Shown here: in pieces, positions 27,045-36,683 of the stretch
How the letters are laid out: every line of letters begins with the position of its first letter
Position numbering within the stretch: position 1 is the stretch's first letter
Source of the DNA: Bacteroidales bacterium UBA6445
GTDB taxonomy: Bacteria > Bacteroidota > Bacteroidia > Bacteroidales > UBA932
Assembly: GCA_002439585.1 (NCBI GenBank)
Contig: DJOF01000018.1
Span: forward strand, 87,212-151,211
DNA: 64,000 nucleotides
Direction: 5' to 3'
Program-made: the position numbers and the translations under genes
The notes under the pieces: model-generated
The model's database searches: none
What the model was told of the DNA's origin: nothing
What the model saw: only the letters and a program-made list of their open reading frames with translations

Positions 27045-30000
27045 ATGATATTATGTAGTGAAATGTCGCCTAATAGGTTTATACTTACTTTTTTAGGATT
27101 TAAACTCTGCAGCGAAGATAAACTCGTAACTCTATAGAATTTCTTCATGGATAATGCGGCCTCTTTATCATCTAGTTGTGTCTCATATTGGTATCTAAAA
27201 TAATAGTCCTTGCTGCAGACTTTCTGTACTCTGTAAAGGTGCTGAGCCAATGTTCTGTAGTCCTTTGCTGACATAGCATCGTTGAACTCGTCATCTCCCA
27301 TGCCGAGAATGAACATCTCGTTCTGCTGCATACTCATGACGTATGTCCAATCTGGCGAAGGCAGCTGGTCGATGAATGACTGAGGCGCGTCCAAGTCAAG
27401 CACTTTCTGCCATACCTCGTCCGGATGTTCGATGATTATCGGGATCCCGTATTTCTTCCTCTCTACGGCATGCCAGAAGGTGACGGTATGCTCCTGGTAT
27501 TTGCCCTCTTTATCTTTATAGATGGCGACATGGTGATTGTTGCCCGTCTTTACGAAACCGATATTCTTACCATCAGAGTCTTTCCTGACAGGAACGACAG
27601 CGTCTAACCCTGTGAACATCCTGACTGTCTTGATCAAGACGGGACTTGTCCCGTCAGTATAGAGCGGCTCTTTGAATGCTTCCTTTACATTTCCATTGAA
27701 CTGGCTTAGCCGATCTGAGACGGTCTCGCGGATATTCTCGTCCACGATATACTCGACATCTTTGGCTCTGAGTGTATTCAGTGGATATTTTATGACGTAT
27801 TCGTACTTGAAGCAGCTGCCGTATTTCAGTTCGATGGTCTTCTCCTTGTCCAAATACAGAGGCCGTTTCTTCAGCGAGGCTTTGGCAGCCTTTATGTTTC
27901 CGTCGAATTCGCTGATCCTCTCTTCGATAATTTTCTTTATCAAAGGTTGGAATATATCCTCGTGCCTATCGAATAGTTTGTTGATAGCGATGCCTTTCTC
28001 TATCGTCCGGATCTTTCCATAGACACTTTCCTCGGATAGAGCCCCACGGGGGACAATGATATTCTCCTGGGCAAGAATACGTTTGCCGTTCCTGTAGATA
28101 TATCTCTTGCCCGGGGTCGCTACTTTCTTGCCGGATTTGAATGAGATCAGAATTCTGCTCGCAGCATCAGAAACCTCCCTTACAGAGAAATGAGCCTGTG
28201 CCATTGTCCATTTGTCGAGATTCAGTTTGTCCTCTCCTGAGGACTCTTGAGCATTCAGATTGTTCAGCCGTTGGATTATGTTTTGCCTTGTACATGCAAT
28301 CGTTAGTGCGTCAATGGCATGATGCCTGTGATCGAGCCTTTTGCTCCATCCTTTGATCCGCTCTTCGGTATGTTGCTGATTATTATGCTCGTAGGTGACC
28401 ATCTCCGTCAGCCCGCCTTCTCTGTAGCGAGGTATGTTCAGGCGCTGGAGGATCTCATCATATCCCCATATCCTTCTTAGATATGCAGTCACATCTCCGC
28501 TGGAGGCATATACGTCATGGCAGATCTGCATGAGGATCTCCATAGCCTTCCTAGAGATATATTGTGTCTGAACCAATTGTCTGGATATGAAGTCTTTGGG
28601 GATCTTCTCCGCCGGCGTCATGAATCGGTCACGCTTAGTCCTACTGATCTTTCCTTCCTTATATGCGTTGGCAACTCTGTCGCAATAATCCTTGAATTTG
28701 TCTTCGCCTTGTGCCTTCATGAAGTCGTAAGCCGTCATGTTGTTTTTGGTAGAATTGCATTTTCTGCAAGAACATGCCTTATTGGAATACGAATCATCAA
28801 ATAGGCGTGACTTAGGGATAATGTGCTCTATATCAGAGTCAAATCCTGAAAGGAATTCTTGAGCTGAGATAGTCTGTCCGCAGTAGAAGCAACGTTGCCC
28901 AGCCTCTTCCCACAGTCTGTATTTTAAAATTTTGTTCTTTGACGGGACAATTCCGAATTCCCGTATCTTGCCGGCATATTCGAGATTGATCTTCTCCCTG
29001 TCTCTGATACTTTTTGCAGTAGTGGCCCTTGCTTCCTGACTTAGTTTCAGCTCTCTGGCCATCTCTATACGTATCTCATCAATGCTTCCGAATTTTTCTG
29101 CAATGGCATTGACGACATTGATCATCTGGTTAAGAATCTTCTCTACTACAGGCTGGCGCAGTTCGTTCTTGTTTAATTGAGGTATCCTCTGAAGCAATTG
29201 TCTTGCGGCATTTTCTGCCTTTGTCAGACTTCCCGAATGATTCGTGCCGATAATCTCGCAGGCTTCACTGTACATAGCTCCGTTCTGAAGATAGGGGAGA
29301 ATCCTTCTGATGAATTTGGCAGATTTGCTTCCGTATCCTTGTTTTACGAAATCAATCTTGTTGAGATTGTCAATTGCCTCTTTGTTGGTTATCCCGAATT
29401 GATTCTCCAGCGCTTTTGCAAGATCTTCCTTATTGTCAATCGAATAGATGCAATGCCAGAGCCTGTATAGAGGCTCCTGCTCGCATTTCGGGTCTATCTC
29501 ATGTAGGATTTCCCCTGTCTCGGGATTTACAAATGAAGAATCGGTAAGTTGCATGTCAAATCTCAGAAGGTCTTCACGCTTAAAGTGTGACAATGCTTTT
29601 CTCAATCTTGTCCTAGTAGTGTTCCCAGTAAGTCCTTTACTGACAGCCTTATCAATTGTCCACTCCTTGTCATTGGCAGAAATGCCGAGAATCTTCTTGA
29701 GATCGTTGGCTTTCATAACTTCATTTTCTGACAAGAACCGGTATATTTCCACTTTTTTCTCTTGCGAAATGAAGAATTCGTCATTTTTGGAATTCGTTAT
29801 CCGGATATTGTTGATCTCTTCCCAAAGCTTGCTTTCTTGAGATAGTGGTGAGGACTTAGGCGCAACCTTAGGGCCTGCCAATATGTGGCATTGGTTTCCA
29901 TTCCTGTCTGTTATTACATTTCCGGAATGATTTTTCTTGACAAAGTCCCGTACCTCAAAATCACACAGCGATACAAGATGCTTGCAAGACTTGAGCGGAC

Positions 30001-30715
30001 GCTGGAAGAAAATGATCCGGTTTCTTAGCTCATCGACATTTTCGTCAGTAAATATATCTGGCCAGAATACTTTCTGTGCTTCAACGATCCTGTCCAATTC
30101 TTCCATGTACGCTCCTCGCGGAAATACCTGTTCTTTAATCCTATAGGTGTAGAATTTGCCTTTTTCTGATATGATCTCTGTCTCTTTCAGTTTGTTGGCA
30201 AAATGCTGGCCTATAGTCTTTCCTTCTTCGCGGATTTCTTTCCACCTGTTGTTGACGGCAGCTACATAGTCCCTCTGCTGCTTGTCAGAATCTTCGTCTC
30301 GGGAATGACGGTAACCTCGTTTCTGATTGATGTGATACAATACACGCCCGATCTCTGGCAGAGATAGTTTGTAGCTGGGAGTCGCTGCATTGGCACGTAG
30401 CTCCCATAGCTCAAGTACGGGAAGCTTGATGAGCCTCTCGTCAGGAAGCATCCCGAGGGAACGTAATTTGTCAGTCAGTTGCTGACGTCTCAGTTGATAT
30501 CTGTCGTAACCTTTTCTTGCCGTTCTTTTCTGTGTTCGTTTCTGGTTCTTGGATGCAGCATTTCCTTGCGTAAATTCTTTGGCATCGTCTGTCGTGAGCG
30601 GGACAATGCGGCTTCCCATGCCAAGAAGATTGACAGGTGCGTGTGTCTCGTCTACATTTACCAAAGCCCATCCTATTGAGCCAACTCCGAGGTCAAGTCC
30701 CAATACTTTCTTCAT
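27041..30715 (-). CDS. cas9: CRISPR-associated endonuclease Cas9, subtype II-C
   Basis: RNA-guided DNA nuclease of 1,224 residues, on the compact side for Bacteroidota Cas9 proteins, which are often near 1,400. RuvC-I is at the N-terminus (LGLDLGVGSIGWALVN, Asp8), followed by an Arg-rich bridge helix around residues 55-80. RuvC-II is IRIEMARE (Glu551). The HNH domain spans about 605-665 with IEHIIPKSR (His631) and CNSTKNN (Asn654), enclosed by a zinc ribbon formed by CFYC (609/612) and CRKC (650/653). RuvC-III is HHAIDALT (Asp802). All nuclease residues are present. The start is MKKVLGLDLG, divergent from the tracrRNA; the end overlaps cas1 by 4 bp. Confidence 0.98.
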
Positions 30716-30752
30716 ATCTCAAAAATTGTTTTGCAATGTCAAATAAAGTTCA

Positions 30753-30760
30753 TAGATTTG
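30753..30760 (+). promoter_or_regulatory. -7 box for tracrRNA
   Basis: TAGATTTG matches TAnnTTTG and ends 5 nt before the start of the anti-repeat at 30766. The opposite strand just to the left carries TTTATTTG, a one-mismatch box that could drive cas9, so both promoters share about 50 bp. Confidence 0.65.
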
Positions 30761-30765
30761 CAACA

Positions 30766-30843
30766 ATCTGAAGCAAATCACAATAAGGATTATTCCGTTG
30801 TGAAAACATTTAAGGCGGGGCGCAAGCTTCGCCTTCGTTTTTT
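30766..30843 (+). ncRNA. Predicted tracrRNA of the type II-C system
   Basis: Bases 30766-30783 (ATCTGAAGCAAATCACAA) are the reverse complement of repeat positions 2-20 with a single one-base bulge, which defines the anti-repeat. After a short linker (30784-30811) comes a terminator hairpin: AAGGCGGGGC (30812-30821), a GCAA tetraloop, and GCTTCGCCTT, followed by six T. The RNA would be about 78 nt, transcribed divergently from cas9. Exact 5' and 3' ends are inferred. Confidence 0.88.
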
Positions 30844-31024
30844 AGCTGATTAATGAATGTCTTATGTGTCTTATGTGAGTCTTATCTTGAGCGTTAAGGT
30901 ACGAAGAATTAGCGTTCTATGCAAGTAATACTTTCCCTGGCTAGTGATCGGATTCTCCGCACGTGAGAGCTTTTATGCTTGGCTGCTTTGCCTAATTCTT
31001 GGACGGTATAGTTAGTATGTTGTA

Positions 31025-31528
31025 ATGCACGTTCCTTTCAAGAATTTCAATGCAAATTTTGGAGTTTCGCTTCGCGTCTATAAGGGGCAGACAATTGCCT
31101 ACGGTGATTGGACGCTTGCACAGTTGAATAAATTGTCTAAAAAGACAGAACTGAACTCAAAGGCTGGGTCGCTGAAGATAAGGGCCAGCATGAAGGTCGG
31201 AGAGGCAGAAAAAATCTTCAAGGAGCATTTCGGTGTAAATGTGCAGATTGCGGACAAGGCCATAAAGACCATAGGCAAGGCATTTGTACCGGATTCAATA
31301 AAAGACCTTACAAATCCCGCAGGCTATGCCTTGAAAATGGCATTTCATGCGGCCTCTGGAATCGGGAACGTGATTTCCGAGTTTCAAGAGAGTCGGGCAG
31401 ACTTTGCGGGAGCAGAACGGCAGCTGAACGAATTTGACTGCAGCATCCCAGAGATCAATGCCGTGAAGAAAGAGCTCGAGGCCTACGATAAGACCCTGCA
31501 AGAGATTGAGAATAAGTACATAGAGTAA
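31025..31528 (+). CDS. Hypothetical protein with an internal FxxxFGV repeat
   Basis: 167 residues, no signal peptide or membrane segment. Two stretches align with each other: FNANFGVSLRVYKG (about residues 8-21) and FKEHFGVNVQIADK (about 66-79), the latter preceded by GSLKIRASMKVGEAE. The equivalent lead-in is missing before the first copy, so the gene may be 5'-truncated; an in-frame TAG lies 12 bp upstream of the ATG. The rest is helical and charged. I do not recognise the family with certainty. It sits 180 bp from the tracrRNA; a functional link to CRISPR is possible but unsupported. Confidence 0.55.
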   Translation: MHVPFKNFNANFGVSLRVYKGQTIAYGDWTLAQLNKLSKKTELNSKAGSLKIRASMKVGEAEKIFKEHFGVNVQIADKAIKTIGKAFVPDSIKDLTNPAGYALKMAFHAASGIGNVISEFQESRADFAGAERQLNEFDCSIPEINAVKKELEAYDKTLQEIENKYIE

Positions 31529-31638
31529 AGGTTGCAATTTTTACGGTGGTAAATTATACGGCTGTAAGATTTGAGTCATCCCATTTCCGAGAAATCCGAA
31601 TTTTGGACCAATAAGGACTGCGGAATGCAACACCTCAT

Positions 31639-31975
31639 TTACACCCTGTCGTTAAGCAGGAAGGCGATGTAATAGACAGGCATATAAAGGATTCCGTTCT
31701 CTTCATGGATATTTCTCTCGTTGTTGAGCACGACGGCCGTTTCATAGACATTTCCGAGATTTACGCTGGTGTCGTCGTTTAGAATGCATTTATAAAACTG
31801 TTATCTTTGTATGAATAGGGATTTTCGGAAGAAAATCTCCTTAAAGGGGTTCTGTACGGATACCGTAGAGTTCTCGAAGACGGCCACGCAGTTGGTGTCG
31901 GGAAGAATATGCAAGACCTTTTTGTCCGTGAGGCTATGTCTTTCCGTCTGATGACATTTGTCCCAGGCATTTAGG
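31639..31975 (-). pseudogene. Decayed fragments, including a DUF4143-type C-terminus
   Basis: On the minus strand a frame ending at 31639 reads NDDTSVNLGNVYETAVVLNN followed by NGILYMPVYYIAFLLNDRV. GNVYE and a terminal LYMPVYYIAFL recall the middle and the very end of DUF4143 ATPases, brought together by a deletion. An in-frame stop at 31801 separates it from an upstream stretch (DKKVLHILPDTNCVAVFENS, then NPFKEIFF) that I cannot assign. No intact start or full domain exists, so this is treated as debris. The bases from 31976 to 32117 hold no recognisable feature. Confidence 0.45.
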
Positions 31976-32117
31976 TGTGCGCATTGAACTATCGGTGCTA
32001 CTTAACCCTTATGAGACGCCTTTTGGAGTGTAATGCTATACCTCAGACACATACAGGCAGATCTCTGAATTTATGACAGCAACAGTCTATGTTGTGACCA
32101 AGAATTGGAAATAACAG

Positions 32118-33338
32118 ATGAAATCATTGAAAGAACTGTACCGGATAGGACGCGGTCCGTCAAGCAGCCATACGATGGGCCCCATGCGTGCGGCGCAGAT
32201 ATTCCGGTCCATGTACCCAGATGCAAAGTCCTTCCAGGTGACCCTTTATGGCAGTCTGGCAGCTACAGGCAAGGGACATATGACGGATGTATCCATAAGG
32301 GACGAACTTTCCGGGACTGCTCCGGTGGAATTCTTATGGATGCCCTCTGTCTTCCTCCCTTTTCATCCCAATGGAATGACATTCAAAGCGATGGATGCGG
32401 ATGGCAATATGGTCGGCGAGTGGACCGTGTACAGTATTGGCGGTGGAGCTCTCTCTGAAGGCAAGGCCAAAGGCGATATGTTCGACACTCAAGATGTATA
32501 TGACCTCGACAGGCTTTCTGATATACAGAACTGGTGTGATGAGAAGGGGCGTACCTATTGGGAATATGTAGAGCAATGTGAAGGTAAAGAAATATGGGAC
32601 TATTTGATGGAAATATGGAAGACTATGCAGCAAGCTGTCGAGAGAGGCATAGACCATGAAGGAGTATTGCCCGGTCCGCTTAATCTTCCCCGTAAGGCTC
32701 CTACATATTATGTCAAGGCAATGGGCTACAAGCGTTCCCTCCAGACGCGCGGCCTTGTATATGCCTATGCGCTTGCTGTCAGTGAGGAAAATGCTTCCGG
32801 AGGCAAGATCGTGACGGCTCCTACCTGCGGAGCGAGCGGTGTCGTGCCTGCAGTGCTGTACCACTTGTGTAAAGGACATGAATTCAGTGATATCAAGATG
32901 CTCCATGCCTTGGCAACAGCTGGACTCATAGGCAATGTCGTCAAGCAGAATGCCTCCATATCCGGAGCGGACGTCGGCTGTCAGGGTGAGGTCGGGGTTG
33001 CCTGTGCGATGGCTGCAGCCGCGGCTTGCCAGATGTTCGGAGGAAGTCCGTCCCAGATTGAGTATGCTGCTGAGATGGCTCTCGAACACCATCTTGGCAT
33101 GACCTGTGACCCAGTCGGAGGCCTTGTCCAGATACCGTGTATCGAGAGGAATGCGTTTGCCGCTACCCGTGCATTGGACTCTAACCTCTATGCTTCTTTC
33201 TCGGACGGACGGCATAGAGTGTCGTTTGACAAAGTCGTGGAGGTGATGAAACAAACCGGCCACGACATCCCGTCCCTGTACAAGGAGACGAGCGAAGGAG
33301 GGCTTGCCAAGGGCATGGGAATATCTTATTTGGAATAA
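32118..33338 (+). CDS. sdaA: L-serine ammonia-lyase (iron-sulfur, single chain)
   Basis: Deaminates L-serine to pyruvate and ammonia in the cytoplasm using an oxygen-sensitive 4Fe-4S cluster. 406 residues combine the beta domain (RGPSSSHTMGPMRAAQIF) and the alpha domain in one chain. Cluster and active-site motifs are APTCGASGVVPAVLYH, GCQGEVGVACAMAAAAACQM and MTCDPVGGLVQIPCIERN. The glycerate-type signature SSSHT is intact. No transporter or partner is adjacent; the gene is flanked on the left by decayed accessory DNA and marks the return to core genome. Confidence 0.95.
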   Translation: MKSLKELYRIGRGPSSSHTMGPMRAAQIFRSMYPDAKSFQVTLYGSLAATGKGHMTDVSIRDELSGTAPVEFLWMPSVFLPFHPNGMTFKAMDADGNMVGEWTVYSIGGGALSEGKAKGDMFDTQDVYDLDRLSDIQNWCDEKGRTYWEYVEQCEGKEIWDYLMEIWKTMQQAVERGIDHEGVLPGPLNLPRKAPTYYVKAMGYKRSLQTRGLVYAYALAVSEENASGGKIVTAPTCGASGVVPAVLYHLCKGHEFSDIKMLHALATAGLIGNVVKQNASISGADVGCQGEVGVACAMAAAAACQMFGGSPSQIEYAAEMALEHHLGMTCDPVGGLVQIPCIERNAFAATRALDSNLYASFSDGRHRVSFDKVVEVMKQTGHDIPSLYKETSEGGLAKGMGISYLE

Positions 33339-33385
33339 TTAAAAATAAAATAATGGAAATAGGATAATTTTTCCTGAAAATACTC

Positions 33386-33393
33386 TATATTTG
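33386..33393 (+). promoter_or_regulatory. -7 box for rubrerythrin
   Basis: TATATTTG is a perfect TAnnTTTG, 51 bp before the rbr start codon, giving a leader of about 45 nt. Confidence 0.6.
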
Positions 33394-33444
33394 GCCTCGG
33401 ATTTGCGCGAAACGCAAGTCTCGCAACAATTAAAGACAACAATC

Positions 33445-33987
33445 ATGAGCGAATTAAAAGGATCAAAGACTGAGCAGAATCTCAAGACTGCCTTTGCAGG
33501 TGAGTCTCAGGCACACACAAAGTATCTTTACTATGCCGCAAAAGCTATTAAAGATGGATATGTACAGATAGGCAAGCTCTTCGAGGAGACTGCAAAGAAT
33601 GAGAAAGAGCATGCCAAGATATGGTTCAAGTATCTTCATGGCGGGGAGATCCCCGAGACAACTGTCAATCTTGAAGATGCAGCTGCAGGCGAGAACTACG
33701 AGTGGACAGATATGTATGCTGAGTTTGCCAAGACTGCCAAGGAAGAGGGCTTCAATGATCTCGCTTTCCTCTTTGAAAAGGTAGGCGCTATCGAGAAGAC
33801 ACATGAGGAGCGTTACAGGAAGCTTCTCGCCAATATCAAGGAAGGCATCGTGTTCTCACGTGACGAGGATATGATCTGGCAATGCTCCAATTGCGGTCAT
33901 ATCGTCATTGGTAAGAAGGCTCCGGAGATCTGCCCCGTGTGCAAGCATCCGAAGAGTTTCTTTGAAATCAAGGCTGAGAACTATTAA
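33445..33987 (+). CDS. rbr: Rubrerythrin
   Basis: Peroxide-reducing non-haem iron protein that protects anaerobes from oxidative stress. 180 residues: N-terminal ferritin-like four-helix domain with the di-iron ligands in [19 protein letters not shown] and EKTHEERY, then a C-terminal rubredoxin domain CSNCGH...CPVCKHP binding one iron. Start at 33445 ([13 protein letters not shown]) follows a perfect promoter; extending upstream would run into the promoter. Electron donors (rubredoxin or NADH reductase) are not encoded nearby. Confidence 0.97.
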   Translation: MSELKGSKTEQNLKTAFAGESQAHTKYLYYAAKAIKDGYVQIGKLFEETAKNEKEHAKIWFKYLHGGEIPETTVNLEDAAAGENYEWTDMYAEFAKTAKEEGFNDLAFLFEKVGAIEKTHEERYRKLLANIKEGIVFSRDEDMIWQCSNCGHIVIGKKAPEICPVCKHPKSFFEIKAENY

Positions 33988-34128
33988 TAGTATATTGGCT
34001 GTCCGCTTCCCAATTCAAGTTTAAGCTAAACTTTTGAGTAGGCTTCTATGTTTAGTAATCGTTAAAAAATAAGTAGCCGCTTACTTAGATTTACTATGAT
34101 GTTATAGCCTGATTTTAGGACAATAGAG

Positions 34129-34159
34129 CCGGCAAGGGTATTTCCTTGTCGGTTTTTTT
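34129..34159 (+). terminator. Rho-independent terminator downstream of rbr
   Basis: Stem CCGGCAAGG/CCTTGTCGG (one G-T pair) with a 6-nt loop, followed by seven T. It lies about 140 bp after rbr. The rest of 33988-34375 holds only the promoter of the next gene; I see no gene in it. Confidence 0.8.
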
Positions 34160-34311
34160 GTTCTTCCTTCGGGTTTCGGCTTTATGTGCGGCATATCCGA
34201 GAGTTGATTGCCAGGCCGAGAGAAAAGTTAAACTTTGACTCTGCCCAGTGAGCGGTTAAAACATTCATTTTGGCCATAATCTTGAATCTTCGTAACTTAG
34301 TAAGTTTGACA

Positions 34312-34319
34312 TAGCTTTG
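34312..34319 (+). promoter_or_regulatory. -7 box for the glucosaminidase gene
   Basis: TAGCTTTG matches TAnnTTTG, 56 bp before the ATG at 34376. No well-spaced -33 box was found. Confidence 0.55.
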
Positions 34320-34375
34320 GATACGGTACACTCCGGGTTATCCAATAAGTGAATGTTGAGTTCAAAGGCTTATAA

Positions 34376-35479
34376 ATGAATCTAATACGTAAGACAGCGA
34401 TAGCTGTCGCAATGTTGTTTGTAGCGGTAGTCCTCTGTGCAGAAGAAGACTCACCGCAGGAGAGATACATATCCAAATATGCTCATGTGGCAGTGAGGGA
34501 GATGTACCGTTCGGGAGTTCCGGCAAGTATAACCCTTGCTCAGGGACTTCTCGAGTCGGGAGCCGGCCAGTCAGAGCTTGCTGTTAAAGGCAACAATCAT
34601 TTTGGCATCAAGTGCCATGACTGGACAGGGCGCAAGATGTACTATGATGATGACAGGCGAGGGGAATGCTTCAGGGTCTATTCCTCGCCAGACGAGAGTT
34701 TCCGTGATCATTCGGATTTCCTCAGGTACAGAGATCGGTACAAGCCTCTTTTTGGCAATTCAGTGACTGACTATAAGGCTTGGGCTCATGGTCTTAAGAA
34801 GGCCGGTTATGCCACTGACCCATCTTATGCCTCCAAACTGATAAAGGTCATAGAGGATTATAGACTTTACCGCTTCGATGCGATGAAGCCGGAAGATTTC
34901 CATAGTGAGAGCACTGGCAAATCGTATGGAGACCGCAAGGAGGATGATAAGCGTACTGCAAGACGCGAGCGTAAAGAATCCAAAAGAGAAAGCAGTAAAG
35001 GGGATCACAGGGAAGGCCGTAAATATGAGAGAAGTGATGGCAATAGGTCTGAATCAATACCAGAGCCGCCTCTGCAGATAGAGGAACCTACAAAGGTGTC
35101 CGGTGACGACCCACGTGAGACAATCTCTTTCGCACTGAAGCGGCAACTTTATTCCAACAATGGAGTACAGTTCGTATATTCGGTTGAGGGTGAGACCTAT
35201 GCTTCCATAGCTGACGAGTACAATCTTTTCCTTGGAGAAATACTGCGATTCAATGATGCCAAGGCCGATACCAATCTGACACCAGGCACTCTGGTGTATG
35301 TGCAGGCCAAAAAATCCCGTGCCGTAAAGGGATTGGACAAATATATCTCCGATGTCGGTGGTGAGACAATGCGAGACCTGTCACAGCGCTTTGGCGTGAA
35401 ACTCAAGGATCTATGCAAGCGCAATTCATTCCATTCCGACTATGTGACGACTCCAGGTGACGAGATTAATCTCAGATAA
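34376..35479 (+). CDS. Secreted N-acetylglucosaminidase (GH73) with two LysM domains
   Basis: Peptidoglycan hydrolase of 367 residues: signal peptide (about 1-22), a glucosaminidase domain at about residues 28-170 (AQGLLESGAGQSELAVKGNN with the catalytic Glu, HFGIKCHDW), a charged Lys/Arg/Glu linker at about 185-235, and two LysM domains (GETYASIADEYNLFLGEILR; GETMRDLSQRFGVKLKDLC). It is probably exported to the periplasm and binds glycan strands through LysM. It ends 2 bp before mltG, so two cell-wall lytic enzymes share an operon. Confidence 0.93.
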   Translation: MNLIRKTAIAVAMLFVAVVLCAEEDSPQERYISKYAHVAVREMYRSGVPASITLAQGLLESGAGQSELAVKGNNHFGIKCHDWTGRKMYYDDDRRGECFRVYSSPDESFRDHSDFLRYRDRYKPLFGNSVTDYKAWAHGLKKAGYATDPSYASKLIKVIEDYRLYRFDAMKPEDFHSESTGKSYGDRKEDDKRTARRERKESKRESSKGDHREGRKYERSDGNRSESIPEPPLQIEEPTKVSGDDPRETISFALKRQLYSNNGVQFVYSVEGETYASIADEYNLFLGEILRFNDAKADTNLTPGTLVYVQAKKSRAVKGLDKYISDVGGETMRDLSQRFGVKLKDLCKRNSFHSDYVTTPGDEINLR

Positions 35480-35481
35480 AG

Positions 35482-36534
35482 ATGAGAAGAAAAAAATATA
35501 AATACTTACATATTGTCGTTCCTGTTATCTTGGTCATATTTGCCGTTGCGGCAGTATCTGCGTCAAGATACGTGTATGACAATTATATCCCTAATTTCCG
35601 TGGTCAAAGTGGCTTCTATGTGTATCCTGGAGCGACTCTCTCTCAGGTTGTCGCGGCGATAGAAGAGAATGTGGGAGTCAAGTCGTGCAAGAGCCTTGAG
35701 CGGGTCTTGAGACGAGAATTTGAAGATACAGCAGGTCTTCATCCTGGATATTATATGTTGGATGGTACAAATACCAGTGCGTACGCAGCTCGTATGCTTC
35801 GTTTCGGCTGGCAGACTCCAGTCAATCTTGTCTTGTCCGGCTCCATTAGAAGCAAAGCCTCTCTGGCCATAAAGATAAGTCGGCAGATGCTTGTTGACTC
35901 AGCTGCCGTGGTCAGTGCTCTATCAGATACGGCTTTCCTCTCTGCCTATGGGGTGAATCCGGAGAATGTATTTGCTATCATAATGCCCGACACATATCAG
36001 ATGTATTGGACGGATTCGATGGCGAGGATAATGGATAAGCAAAAAGCTGAGTATGATAGGTTTTGGACTCGAGATAATGTTGCCAAAGCCAGTAGTCAGG
36101 GCCTCACGCCGTTGCAGGTGGGGATTCTTGCCAGCATAGTGAGGGGAGAGTCCAACTATGTCCCCGAATATCCAAAGATAGCAGCCGTGTATCTCAACCG
36201 TCTTCATAGGGGAATGAAGCTGCAGGCTGATCCTACTGTTGCCTATTGCTTTGATTATGAGCCAAATCGCATACTTAAGTCGCATCTTCAGGTAGAATCT
36301 CCCTACAATACCTATAAGTACAAAGGGCTTCCTCCCGGTCCAATATGTGTTCCCGGCAAAGATGCCATGAATGCTGTTCTTAATCCGGCCTCGGGAGGTG
36401 ACCTATATTTCTGTGCAAGTTCTGCTTTGGACGGGACTCACTTGTTTGCTGCGACATATGCCGCACATCTGCGCAATGCAGCCGCTTTTCGCAAGGCTAT
36501 AACGAAGAAGCTAAGGCAAAAGGCTACAAACTGA
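35482..36534 (+). CDS. mltG: Endolytic murein transglycosylase MltG
   Basis: Cuts nascent glycan strands near the membrane and is thought to set their length. 350 residues: N-terminal transmembrane helix (about 10-30), a LysM-like subdomain, and the YceG catalytic domain with ASIVRGESNYVPEYPKIAAV, where the Glu of GES is the catalytic acid, then YLNRLHRGMKLQADPTVAY and SPYNTYKYKGLPPGPI. Length and motifs fit the family. Confidence 0.96.
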   Translation: MRRKKYKYLHIVVPVILVIFAVAAVSASRYVYDNYIPNFRGQSGFYVYPGATLSQVVAAIEENVGVKSCKSLERVLRREFEDTAGLHPGYYMLDGTNTSAYAARMLRFGWQTPVNLVLSGSIRSKASLAIKISRQMLVDSAAVVSALSDTAFLSAYGVNPENVFAIIMPDTYQMYWTDSMARIMDKQKAEYDRFWTRDNVAKASSQGLTPLQVGILASIVRGESNYVPEYPKIAAVYLNRLHRGMKLQADPTVAYCFDYEPNRILKSHLQVESPYNTYKYKGLPPGPICVPGKDAMNAVLNPASGGDLYFCASSALDGTHLFAATYAAHLRNAAAFRKAITKKLRQKATN

Positions 36535-36683
36535 CATATTGTCATTATCTGTCCTTGGCAGACAATTTGCGTGTAAGGCGAACGTCGGTAAGTGTGCAAT
36601 ACCGGCTGTAACCATGTTGTGGCTTATAGTATTAGCAACCGTATTCGGGCTGTTTTCAAAGAAATATAAAAGATTGGTAAGAT

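Noticed and set aside
28517..29840. Plus-strand frames inside cas9
   Set aside because: Antisense to the conserved Cas9 coding sequence and without family features.
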